Positions 1 through 5,626 of a DNA stretch of 9,536 bases are shown here, piece after piece. Within the stretch, counting starts at the first letter, position 1. Each line of letters begins with the position of its first letter. The position numbers were made by a program, and so were the translations under genes. Source of the DNA: an uncultured Clostridiaceae bacterium (GTDB lineage: Bacteria; Bacillota; Clostridia; Lachnospirales; Lachnospiraceae); the NCBI GenBank assembly GCA_947175375.1, contig CAMWMT010000063.1, positions 1-9,536 on the forward strand. Reading direction: 5' to 3'. The notes beneath the pieces are model-generated. The model was not told where the DNA came from. It made no database searches and saw only the letters and a program-made list of their open reading frames with translations.

Positions 1-30
1 GTCAGTGAGATTCCACATACTCAGTTTCAT
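1..30 (-). CDS. 5' end of an unidentified minus-strand gene (partial)
   Basis: The first ten codons of a gene reading off the left edge, starting at the ATG complementary to 28-30 and translating as MKLSMWNLTD. The start is supported by a strong ribosome binding site on the minus strand (complement of 40-47, GGGGAGGT), 9 nt from the ATG, and by a promoter further upstream. Ten residues are too few to assign a family. The MKLSMW opening recalls PucR/CdaR-type regulators of Firmicutes, but that is recall of a pattern, not a demonstrated match. It is divergent from the UroD-like gene, an arrangement that would fit a local regulator. Confidence 0.55.
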   Translation of the reverse strand, partial: MKLSMWNLTD

Positions 31-52
31 AATGTACTTACCTCCCCTGTCT

Positions 53-82
53 ATTATAGTGCTAAATGCACAATAAAATCAA
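53..82 (-). promoter_or_regulatory. Promoter with overlapping dyad for the left-edge gene
   Basis: On the minus strand, TTGATT (complement of 77-82) and TATAAT (complement of 53-58) are separated by 18 bp, a good sigma-A-type promoter. An inverted repeat, GTGC-TAAAT-GCAC (59-71), extends with one mismatch to TAT/ATA (55-57 and 73-75). It lies between the two hexamers and overlaps the -10, where a repressor site would be expected. The operator role is inferred from position. Confidence 0.55.
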
Positions 83-125
83 TTCTGTATATCAATCTAC
101 AGGCAGAATATACGTTTATTTCCTG

Positions 126-131
126 TATAAT
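126..131 (+). promoter_or_regulatory. Possible -10 element for the UroD-like gene
   Basis: A perfect TATAAT lies 40 nt before the ATG at 171. No recognisable -35 hexamer is present at 16-18 bp, so transcription may need an activator. A short inverted repeat, CTGTA (85-89) and TACAG (98-102), sits just upstream and could be an activator site. Only the -10 is clear. Confidence 0.4.
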
Positions 132-170
132 CCTTTATATAATAAGCACAAATAAAGGAGGGTAATATTT

Positions 171-1202
171 ATGGAACTTACACCAAGAGAAAACGCATTG
201 ATCGCTTATCGTCACCAGACGCCGGCCTGGATCCCCTGTTTTTATACCGATATCATTCTGACACAGGCATGTCCGGATATGGAACGCTACACAGGCCACA
301 CAAAAGGAAAGGATTATTTCGACATTGAATGGACTTACGAGCCCAATATCCATGCGCCGATGCCCACACCCGGAAATATCATATTTGAAGAGATCGAGGA
401 CTGGCGCACCTATGTGAAGCTTCCGGATCTGGAAGCCATTGACTGGAAGAAACAGGCCGAGATCGACACCCATACGGATTTTCAGGCATTTGTCATGGGT
501 GCGGGGATCGTCCCTTTTAAGGATGGCTCCAGTATCTACGACACCAACAAACTGAAAGTCTGCATGATCCTCAACGGTCCCTTTGAGCGGCTCCACTCCT
601 ATATGGGATTTGAAAATGCTCTGATGGCCCTGGCAATCGATCCGGAGGAATGCAATGCTTACTTTGAAACCCTGTTTAACTGGAAAATCGAATACATCAA
701 AAAAATCGCAGAATATTATGATGTGGATGTCATCAATTTCCACGATGATTACGGTGCGGCAGACCGTATGTTTATGCGGCCGGAATTATGGAGGCAAATT
801 ATCAAGCCTCATCTGAAACGGGTAGTAGACGCTTGCCATGAGCTGGGGCTGATCTACCAGCATCATTCCTGCGGCTATGTAGAACCGATCCTGCCAGATA
901 TGGCCGAAATCGGTGTGGATGCCATCGACACCTTACAGGCATGTAACACACATCTGCAGGAGCTGAAAAAACAGCTTGGCGACAGACTGACATTCTGCGG
1001 CGGTTTTGATAATCAACATGTGCTGGATGTCCCCGGCGTTACGCCAGAAGAAGTGAAAAAAGAATATCGCCGTGTCATAGATGCTCTGGCGCCTGGCGGA
1101 AGCTACGTGATCTATCCTATCGGAGGAGCTTTCGATTTCGTTCCAGCCTTTTTGGAGGAACATTTCCAGTACGGAATGGGCTTTTACGCAAACCAGCACT
1201 GA
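171..1202 (+). CDS. Uroporphyrinogen decarboxylase-family protein (MtaA/CmuA-like methyltransferase fold)
   Basis: A 343-residue protein of the UroD/MtaA superfamily, TIM-barrel enzymes that either decarboxylate uroporphyrinogen or move methyl groups between corrinoid proteins and thiols such as coenzyme M. The methyltransferase branch fits better because it has an H-x-C pair, H232 and C234 in HHSCGYVEPI, typical of the zinc-binding centre. The start is fixed by AAAGGAGGG at 154-162, 8 nt before the ATG. Other family-like stretches are INFHDDYG (188-195), RLTFCGGFD (272-280) and GVTPEEV (289-295). The Cys expected near the C terminus in a GC-x-x-P-like segment is absent; the position reads GGSYVIYPIGG (309-319). 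C258 and C276 are the only nearby alternative ligands. No corrinoid protein or methyltransferase partner is next to it, so the substrate cannot be stated. It is probably cytoplasmic and may be controlled by the divergent gene at the left edge. Confidence 0.85.
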   Translation: MELTPRENALIAYRHQTPAWIPCFYTDIILTQACPDMERYTGHTKGKDYFDIEWTYEPNIHAPMPTPGNIIFEEIEDWRTYVKLPDLEAIDWKKQAEIDTHTDFQAFVMGAGIVPFKDGSSIYDTNKLKVCMILNGPFERLHSYMGFENALMALAIDPEECNAYFETLFNWKIEYIKKIAEYYDVDVINFHDDYGAADRMFMRPELWRQIIKPHLKRVVDACHELGLIYQHHSCGYVEPILPDMAEIGVDAIDTLQACNTHLQELKKQLGDRLTFCGGFDNQHVLDVPGVTPEEVKKEYRRVIDALAPGGSYVIYPIGGAFDFVPAFLEEHFQYGMGFYANQH

Positions 1203-1218
1203 TATCGGGCTGGTTTGC
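1188..1218 (+). other. Hairpin enclosing the stop codon of the UroD-like gene
   Basis: A perfect 10-bp inverted repeat (GCAAACCAGC at 1188-1197, its complement at 1209-1218) has an 11-nt loop that carries the TGA stop (1200-1202). No T-run follows (GAAAAATAATAAACC), so it is not a standard intrinsic terminator. It could stabilise the 3' end or act in Rho-linked termination; the role is inference. Confidence 0.5.
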
Positions 1219-1271
1219 CAGAAAAATAATAAACCTTTCCCAGAGTCAGGAAAACAGGCAATCCTAATTAA

Positions 1272-1296
1272 AGAGGGGGATGACCAGTCCCCCTCT
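1272..1296 (+). terminator. GC-rich hairpin, possible terminator without U-tract
   Basis: AGAGGGGGA (1272-1280), a 7-nt loop and TCCCCCTCT (1288-1296) form a perfect 9-bp stem 70 nt downstream of the UroD-like gene and upstream of the marR promoter. This is where a terminator is expected. The following bases (ACATATCGG) lack the T-run of an intrinsic terminator, so it may be a pause or 3'-end protecting hairpin instead. Confidence 0.45.
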
Positions 1297-1406
1297 ACAT
1301 ATCGGTGAAGCCGGAATACTCCGCATACCATACTCGTCGATCAAAGTGGCAAAGTCCTGTAAATTGGCGAGGTCACTTTCAGAAACAGGCTGTAACAGTT
1401 ATTTTC

Positions 1407-1435
1407 TTGACTTTTCATCCGCTATCCTGTATAAT
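1407..1435 (+). promoter_or_regulatory. marR promoter
   Basis: TTGACT (1407-1412) and TATAAT (1430-1435) are separated by exactly 17 bp, close to the sigma-A consensus. Transcription would begin near 1442, giving a leader of roughly 45 nt for the regulator gene at 1489. Confidence 0.75.
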
Positions 1436-1465
1436 GTTCGTCAGAGAACAGTTCTTTAAGAAACT
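1435..1465 (+). promoter_or_regulatory. Candidate MarR operator: clustered GTTC/GAAC dyads
   Basis: Immediately downstream of the -10 are three nested dyads: TGTTC-N6-GAACA (1435-1450), GAAC-A-GTTC (1446-1454) and the imperfect 16-bp palindrome AGTTCTTTAAGAAACT (1450-1465, 12 of 16 positions symmetric). The span covers the predicted transcription start, where autoregulatory MarR proteins commonly bind. Binding by the adjacent gene's product is inferred from position. Confidence 0.45.
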
Positions 1466-1488
1466 TTTAATGGCATACAGGAGAAGTC

Positions 1489-1962
1489 ATGCTACAATCC
1501 CAGTTTATCAACAACCAGATTCTTGGAAATATCATCTACGAACAGTGTATCGATCACGCATGCGCTCAGCATGGCCTGATCCGGACGGAGATGGATATTC
1601 TACTTTTTCTTCACAACAACCCCGGATATGACACGGCAACGGACATCGTCCGGCTCCGGCACCTGTCCAAATCCCATGTATCCAAATCCATCCAGGCTCT
1701 GAAGGAACGGGGATTTCTCACTACCTTCTATCAGGGCAGCAACCGCAGGACGATCCATCTGAAGCTGTGCAGTGCGGCGGATGGAGTCATCGCAGAAGGC
1801 CTGCGGGCACAGGAGCGGTTCGCTGCCGTGCTGCTTGCAGATTTTTCGGAGGAAGAAAAGACACAGTTCCAGAAATATCTACACCGGATCACGAACAATC
1901 TGCAGACTCATTTCTCATCCAGAGAGGGGCTGTCGGGGAGCTCAGTCCCGGCTATACGATAA
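1489..1962 (+). CDS. MarR-family transcriptional regulator
   Basis: A 157-residue winged helix-turn-helix regulator. The layout is typical of MarR: an N-terminal dimerisation helix (about 5-30), a helix containing LIRTEMDILLFLHNNP (30-45), the HTH at about 49-77 (TATDIVRLRHLSKSHVSKSI), a basic wing (GSNRRTIHLKL, 83-93) and a C-terminal helix pair (about 97-142). The start follows AGGAG at 1479-1483 with 5-nt spacing. The protein is slightly long for the family. Its last 6 to 11 residues are encoded by the left arm of the large inverted repeat that begins at 1926-1943, so the native C terminus may have been replaced. MarR proteins usually repress divergent or downstream transport genes in response to small ligands. 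The nearest candidates are itself and the TSUP exporter downstream. C20, C25 and C94 are present, but redox sensing is not evident. Confidence 0.88.
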   Translation: MLQSQFINNQILGNIIYEQCIDHACAQHGLIRTEMDILLFLHNNPGYDTATDIVRLRHLSKSHVSKSIQALKERGFLTTFYQGSNRRTIHLKLCSAADGVIAEGLRAQERFAAVLLADFSEEEKTQFQKYLHRITNNLQTHFSSREGLSGSSVPAIR

Positions 1963-2100
1963 GCGCTCGTATGGAGTGTATCGGACAGTGAATCGGTTTT
2001 GTCCGTCTCGATCGGACTCAGACGTCCGTTTGAGACGGACAAAACCGATTCACTGTCCGCTCCAATCCACACAGTGCTGCTTATCGTACAGCCGGGACTG
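1943..2100. repeat. Long inverted repeat (about 158-bp hairpin) at the 3' end of marR
   Basis: Near-palindromic block. Outer stem: 1943-1953 pairs with 2090-2100 (11 bp), a single A/C mismatch follows, then 1955-1964 pairs with 2079-2088 (10 bp). A poorly paired internal loop follows (1965-1982 against 2059-2078). Inner stem: 1983-2009 pairs perfectly with 2032-2058 (27 bp). The 22-nt apical region contains a further hairpin, CGGAC-TCAGAC-GTCCG (2013-2028). Weaker symmetry, GGGGCTGTC (1926-1934) against GACAACCCC (2108-2116) with one mismatch, may extend it to about 190 bp. No T-run follows the right arm, so it is not a simple terminator. It contains no plausible gene. Size, symmetry and the fact that it forms the marR stop codon (1960-1962) suggest a MITE-like non-autonomous insertion, or a structured RNA between marR and the TSUP gene. 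Confidence 0.85.
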
Positions 2101-2151
2101 CATTCCTGACAACCCCATAGAGTTTCTTGCAGCGTTGATGTGGATGCTGCC

Positions 2152-2218
2152 ATATGACATAGCCCTCGGCACAGAACCTTTCAGCAGTCCATATATCCCA
2201 GATACTTGAATGTCATAT
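2152..2218 (+). other. marR-TSUP leader segment with spaced inverted repeat
   Basis: The rest of the gap before the exporter gene holds an 8-bp inverted repeat, ATATGACA (2152-2159) and TGTCATAT (2211-2218), 51 nt apart. No convincing promoter was seen: TTGAAT (2206-2211) with CAAAAT (2228-2233) is the best pair, and it would put the start of transcription at the ribosome binding site. The TSUP gene may therefore be co-transcribed with marR through the large hairpin. The repeat could be a regulator half-site pair or chance. Confidence 0.25.
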
Positions 2219-2254
2219 AGTCATTAACAAAATTTTAACGGAAAGGATCACACC

Positions 2255-3031
2255 ATGGAAATCCTGTACACCTTCATCATCTGCTTCGCCGCCGGCATTG
2301 GCGCGGGCCTTGGGACAGGTTTTGCGGGCATGAGCGCCGCTGCGGTCATCAGCCCCATGCTCATCACCTTTCTTCATATGGAACCCTATCATGCAGTAGG
2401 CATCGCGCTTGCAAGCGATGTTCTGGCAAGCGCAGTCAGCGCATATACCTACGGGAAAAATAAAAATCTGGACATCCGAAACGGCATCCCCATGATGCTC
2501 ACGGTCCTACTCTTCACAGTCGTCGGAAGCTGGGTGTCTAGCCTGGTGCCCGGTTCCACCATGGGCAGTTTTTCCGTCTTTATGACCTTGCTACTTGGCA
2601 TCAAATTCATCGTAAAGCCGGTCATGACCACCAGAGAGACCATGGAGGCGGCAGACCCGAAGAAAAGGCTCATCCAGTCGGTCATCTGCGGAACCGGTAT
2701 CGGATTCATCTGCGGCTTTGTCGGAGCAGGCGGTGGCATGATGATGCTCCTGATCCTGACCTCGGTCCTTGGATTTGAACTGAAAACTGCCGTAGGGACC
2801 AGCGTCTTCATCATGACCTTTACTGCTTTTACTGGAGCGGTCAGCCACTTTTCCATCGGCGGAGCTCCGGACATCTCGAGCCTTTTGTTCTGCATCGCAT
2901 CCACGCTTCTGTGGGCGAGGATTGCCGCCCGATTCGCCAACCGGGCTACGCCTGCCACCCTGAATCGGGCTACCGGCGTCGTACTGGTCATTCTCGGCGC
3001 CCTGATCCTGAGTGTCAATGCACTGTCCTGA
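2255..3031 (+). CDS. TSUP-family (TauE/SafE) membrane transporter
   Basis: A 258-residue, highly hydrophobic protein of the TauE/SafE family, which exports or imports sulfur-containing organic and inorganic anions such as sulfite, sulfoacetate or thiosulfate. The internal duplication characteristic of the family is visible. A glycine-rich helix (GIGAGLGTGFAG, 14-25) followed by AVGIALASDVLASAVSAYTY (47-66) is echoed by GIGFICGFVGAGGG (148-161) followed by AVGTSVFIMTFTAFTGAVSHF (179-199). About seven to eight membrane segments can be traced. A charged cytoplasmic loop, ETMEAADPKKR (128-138), links the halves. The start is set by GGAAAGGA (2240-2247), 7 nt before the ATG. The upstream MarR protein is the likely regulator. 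The substrate cannot be read from sequence. It converges on the ABC permease gene with a 16-bp gap and no obvious terminator between. Confidence 0.88.
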   Translation: MEILYTFIICFAAGIGAGLGTGFAGMSAAAVISPMLITFLHMEPYHAVGIALASDVLASAVSAYTYGKNKNLDIRNGIPMMLTVLLFTVVGSWVSSLVPGSTMGSFSVFMTLLLGIKFIVKPVMTTRETMEAADPKKRLIQSVICGTGIGFICGFVGAGGGMMMLLILTSVLGFELKTAVGTSVFIMTFTAFTGAVSHFSIGGAPDISSLLFCIASTLLWARIAARFANRATPATLNRATGVVLVILGALILSVNALS

Positions 3032-3047
3032 CCCGGATGAGCATATG

Positions 3048-3704
3048 TCAAAATTCCTTTTTCGCTATGATACGTACCGACAATGCATAAGACACAGTCA
3101 TTATCAGCACGCTGACCGCTGCCAGAGGTGGAAGCAATATAAAAGGATTGGTCTCTGCCAGCCGGTCAATCCACTTCAGGAACGGAATCTCGAATCCGGC
3201 TTTAGCAATCATAAAGATCCCTATGGCAAATATCGCCAGAACGGTAAATGCGATGTTTCTTCCCTTCTCCGCTCCGTATTTTATCAGGGCCGGGAACGCC
3301 AGTCCCATATAGATCAGGCAAATCAGCAGGTACATTGGCTCGGACGGCAGGATCTCTATATACTCCGCAACAGAAAAGCGCACCAGATATAACCCCATCC
3401 GTAGCAGCGTCCCCACCAGCCATCCACAGGAAGTCAGCAGGATGCTGAAAGTGTATCTTGCCTTCACATAATCGCTTCTTCCCGACGGAAGAGTCATAAG
3501 AAATGCCATGCCATTGTCAAATTCATCATAGCTGAAGAGGCTAAAATTAAACATGGAAATCATAAATGTCAGGTACGAAGTGACAAAAGACGAAAAACTC
3601 TCTGATCCCATAAATGACAGGATACAAGCCAGTGCCAGCACTATCATAAAGTAACGTCCCTGACGTTTCAAAAGCATCCAGTCCTTGATCAACAAACCAG
3701 TCAT
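3048..3704 (-). CDS. ABC-2 type transporter permease (YtrC/ABC2_membrane_5-like)
   Basis: A 218-residue integral membrane protein, the permease partner of the ATPase encoded just upstream. About six hydrophobic segments are visible (roughly 18-33, 38-57, 83-107, 123-141, 151-168 and 187-212). After the second one comes the loop YDEFDNGMAFLMTLPSGRSDYVKARY (59-84); a D/E-x-x-x-x-x-x-x-x-LP-x-x-R-x-x-YV-x-x-R/K-Y pattern is typical of small ABC-2 permeases in GntR-controlled operons. Its ATG overlaps the ATPase stop codon by 4 bp (3701-3704), implying translational coupling and one complex. The exporter would act in the cytoplasmic membrane. The related B. subtilis ytr operon responds to cell-wall antibiotics, but the substrate here is unknown. 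It is the last gene of the operon. Confidence 0.82.
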   Translation of the reverse strand: MTGLLIKDWMLLKRQGRYFMIVLALACILSFMGSESFSSFVTSYLTFMISMFNFSLFSYDEFDNGMAFLMTLPSGRSDYVKARYTFSILLTSCGWLVGTLLRMGLYLVRFSVAEYIEILPSEPMYLLICLIYMGLAFPALIKYGAEKGRNIAFTVLAIFAIGIFMIAKAGFEIPFLKWIDRLAETNPFILLPPLAAVSVLIMTVSYALSVRIIAKKEF

Positions 3705-4555
3705 ATCTTTTCCCCCCTGATCATCATTGTTATCGTCTCATCAATGGAGCCCTTCTCCATAGCAAGCTCCGGTGCATTTTCCTGATAGAACTGCTTCTGG
3801 TCCGTCAGGAGACTGTAGCCAAAGGACTCCTTTTTCTTCCGGAGGATATGGCTCTTGTCCAGCGCCTCATACTGCTCCTCGGTTACCTTCAGAAGTCCAT
3901 ACTCTCCCAGCAGCGCATCCGTCTCCTCATGCATGACGATCTTGCCGCTGTCGATCAGCCAGACATCGTCACAAAGTCCCTCCAGATCACTGGATATATG
4001 GGAACTGATCAGGATCGACCGGTCTCCTGGTATCATATATTCCCGCAGCATATCAAGGATCTCCTCCCTTGCCAGCACATCTAGCCCTGCAGTTGGTTCA
4101 TCCAGGATCAAAAGCTTTGACTCATGGGACATGGCGATCAGTACTTTCAGCTTTGCTATCATGCCGCTGGAGAAGTCTTTCAGCGGTTTTCCCATAGGAA
4201 GTCCAAAGTGTTGGCACCGCTCCAGAAAATCCTTTCCGTCAAAATGGCGGTACATATGACTCAGAACCGATACCAGATCTTCGATATTCAGATATCTGCT
4301 GAAGCAGGAATCCGACAGTACGATCCCCAATTGCTCCCTGTCCTCTTCCGTGATCTGTTCTATGGGTTTTCCAAAGAGCTCGATCCTTCCGCTGTCCGGA
4401 AAGACCAGTCCCAGTATCACCTTAAATGTCGTACTTTTTCCCGCTCCGTTCGGACCGATCAGCGCAGTCACACACCCCTCCGGTACCTCCATGGAGCAGT
4501 CCAGATGGAATCCGGAATATTGTTTCTCCACATGTTCCAATCTTATCAGCATCAC
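3701..4555 (-). CDS. ABC transporter ATP-binding protein (YtrB-like)
   Basis: A 284-residue ABC ATPase that powers the permease encoded immediately downstream. Motifs in order: Walker A GPNGAGKST (34-42), a degenerate signature DFSSGM (127-132, in place of LSGGQ), Walker B LLILDEP (148-154), D-loop GLDVLA (157-162) and the switch histidine H186. The Q-loop region (GIVLSDSCFSRYLNIEDL, 77-94) lacks a Gln, as is common in YtrB-like subunits. A C-terminal extension of about 70 residues follows the nucleotide-binding domain. Its ATG overlaps the gntR stop codon by 4 bp (4552-4555), so the three genes are translationally coupled. Cytoplasmic, membrane-associated; repression by the upstream GntR protein is expected. 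Confidence 0.93.
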   Translation of the reverse strand: MMLIRLEHVEKQYSGFHLDCSMEVPEGCVTALIGPNGAGKSTTFKVILGLVFPDSGRIELFGKPIEQITEEDREQLGIVLSDSCFSRYLNIEDLVSVLSHMYRHFDGKDFLERCQHFGLPMGKPLKDFSSGMIAKLKVLIAMSHESKLLILDEPTAGLDVLAREEILDMLREYMIPGDRSILISSHISSDLEGLCDDVWLIDSGKIVMHEETDALLGEYGLLKVTEEQYEALDKSHILRKKKESFGYSLLTDQKQFYQENAPELAMEKGSIDETITMMIRGEKI

Positions 4556-4926
4556 AATTCCTCCAGTATAATATGAAATAATTCCTTCAGTTCCTGTTCA
4601 TTCATCCCGCAGCTTCTGCCCTTGCGGATGGCGGCTTCCAGCTCCATCTCCACTTCTCTTCTCTTCGCTTCCAGCAGACGTGCCTGATTGGCGCTGGATA
4701 CAAAGCTGCCCTTTCCATGTACCGTGGTGATGAATCCTTCCTGTTCCAGCGCATCGTAGGATTTTTTCACCGTCAGGGCACTGACCCGCAGTTCCTTCGC
4801 CAGCGTCCTGACCGACGGAAGCACGGTCCCTTCGTTCAGATCCCCGTGTATGATCTTTTCCTTGATCTGACCCGTGATCTGTTCATAGATCGGCTGCATG
4901 GATGAATGATTGACGATTAGCTTCAT
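4552..4926 (-). CDS. GntR-family repressor of the YtrA subfamily
   Basis: A 124-residue transcription factor. A winged HTH of the GntR type occupies about 12-77 (PIYEQITGQI, GTVLPSVRTLAKELRVSALTVKKSYDALEQEGFI and GKGSFV). Only about 45 residues follow, mostly helical (80-124). This short tail without a ligand-binding domain defines the YtrA subgroup, whose genes lead ABC transporter operons. The start at 4924-4926 is backed by a strong site on the minus strand (complement of 4931-4939, AAGGAGGAA). It is the first gene of the three-gene operon. It very likely represses its own promoter through the phased ACAG/CTGT boxes just upstream, with derepression under envelope stress as in the characterised relatives. 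Confidence 0.92.
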   Translation of the reverse strand: MKLIVNHSSMQPIYEQITGQIKEKIIHGDLNEGTVLPSVRTLAKELRVSALTVKKSYDALEQEGFITTVHGKGSFVSSANQARLLEAKRREVEMELEAAIRKGRSCGMNEQELKELFHIILEEL

Positions 4927-4941
4927 CTCATTCCTCCTTCT

Positions 4942-4996
4942 CTGTTATAAACAGTATATAACAGTTCTTGACTGTTGTCAACTGTTTTATACTGTT
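4942..4996 (-). promoter_or_regulatory. Operator array of the GntR/YtrA repressor
   Basis: Six ACAG/CTGT boxes lie on one face of the helix: CTGT at 4942, ACAG at 4951 and 4961, CTGT at 4972, 4982 and 4992 (steps of 9, 10, 11, 10 and 10 bp). They build two dyads. CTGTTATA (4942-4949) with TATAACAG (4957-4964) is perfect. The 17-mer AACAGTATATAACAGTT (4950-4966) matches the inverse complement of 4980-4996 at 16 of 17 positions. The array covers both promoter hexamers, so occupancy would block RNA polymerase. Binding by the adjacent repressor is inferred. Confidence 0.75.
4953..4981 (-). promoter_or_regulatory. Promoter of the gntR-ABC operon
   Basis: On the minus strand, TTGACA (complement of 4976-4981) and TATACT (complement of 4953-4958) are separated by exactly 17 bp. 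Transcription would start near 4946, giving a leader of about 20 nt that holds the AAGGAGGAA ribosome binding site. This strong promoter would need tight repression, consistent with the embedded operator boxes. Confidence 0.85.
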
Positions 4997-5054
4997 TATT
5001 TCAATGCGCACAAACTGCCCATTCACACAGGGTTAAAATATTCCATATCATCCA

Positions 5055-5072
5055 TCTGACTACTCCGTCAGA
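5055..5072 (-). terminator. Weak hairpin after the small membrane protein gene
   Basis: Read on the minus strand, TCTGAC-GGAGTA-GTCAGA forms a 6-bp stem starting 3 nt after the stop codon at 5076. It is followed by a mixed A/T-rich stretch (ATGGAATATTTTAACC) rather than a clean T-run. It may end the four-gene transcript, but it is weak. Confidence 0.35.
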
Positions 5073-5075
5073 AAT

Positions 5076-5603
5076 TCAATCCCTCTCTTCTTCCTGAACA
5101 CTCCTTCCCAAAAGTCTCTCTTTTTGGAGCTTTTTCTCTCTTTGTCCCACCTCTTTCATATAACGAACAAACGACATTTGCTGTGAACTATCAGAAAACA
5201 TTCGCATTGGAACAGGGATATAGCGCTGCTGTATCAGAGGGCCCCACGTGATGAAGATCATCCCCATACATTCCTGAACTCCGGTAATGCTGGAAAACGG
5301 ACACTCATATATTGTAGAGGATACTATTTTTATGGCCTTTTCTTCCACTATGAGCCCGACCGGTTCCAACCAGCCTTCCTGTTTTCTCTTATGATACTCC
5401 ATACTCGTCCTTACTAGCAGGAACAACAAAAACGGAATGCTGAACATCAATAATCTGAAATTACCAGACCGACAGATCTGAATTAACATATAAGAAAACA
5501 CAAACTGGATTCCATATTTCACCTTTGGCCTTATCCATGCTTCGTGCAGTACGATATAAAAACCAGTACAAAAAAGTTCGAATGGTTTCAACTGATATCC
5601 CAT
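5076..5603 (-). CDS. Small membrane protein with a YcxB-like C-terminal domain
   Basis: A 175-residue protein not securely assigned to a named family. Two membrane helices (about 28-45 and 50-66) are followed by a short basic stretch (HKRKQ, 71-75) and a predicted beta-rich domain (about 77-150): GLIVEEKAIKIV, then PFSSITGVQECMGMIFITWG, then a stretch of aromatic and proline residues (RYIPVPMRMFS). This order of two helices plus a soluble domain with this strand pattern is like YcxB/PH-like proteins. A highly charged helix (147-172) ends it. The start is supported by AAGGAG (complement of 5612-5617), 8 nt before the ATG. It begins 23 bp after the GH3 gene and is probably co-transcribed with it as the last gene of the operon. 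No catalytic residues are evident. Confidence 0.7.
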   Translation of the reverse strand: MGYQLKPFELFCTGFYIVLHEAWIRPKVKYGIQFVFSYMLIQICRSGNFRLLMFSIPFLLFLLVRTSMEYHKRKQEGWLEPVGLIVEEKAIKIVSSTIYECPFSSITGVQECMGMIFITWGPLIQQRYIPVPMRMFSDSSQQMSFVRYMKEVGQREKKLQKERLLGRSVQEEERD

Positions 5604-5626
5604 AATTTTCTCCTTAGACGGTGCTT

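Noticed and set aside
135..743. 202-codon minus-strand frame antisense to the UroD-like gene
   Set aside because: The plus-strand product has clear family motifs and a strong ribosome binding site; the antisense frame has neither.
1943..2100. Large palindrome as an intrinsic terminator or an integron attC site
   Set aside because: No T-run follows either arm, the stem is far longer than a terminator needs, and no integrase or cassette structure is present.
1772..2209. Plus-strand open frame running through the end of marR and the palindrome
   Set aside because: It is out of frame with the clear MarR coding sequence, rich in Cys, Arg and Ser as shadow frames are, and has no ribosome binding site.
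3032..3047. Bidirectional terminator between the converging TSUP and ABC permease genes
   Set aside because: The 16-bp gap and its flanks contain no hairpin with a T-run on either strand.
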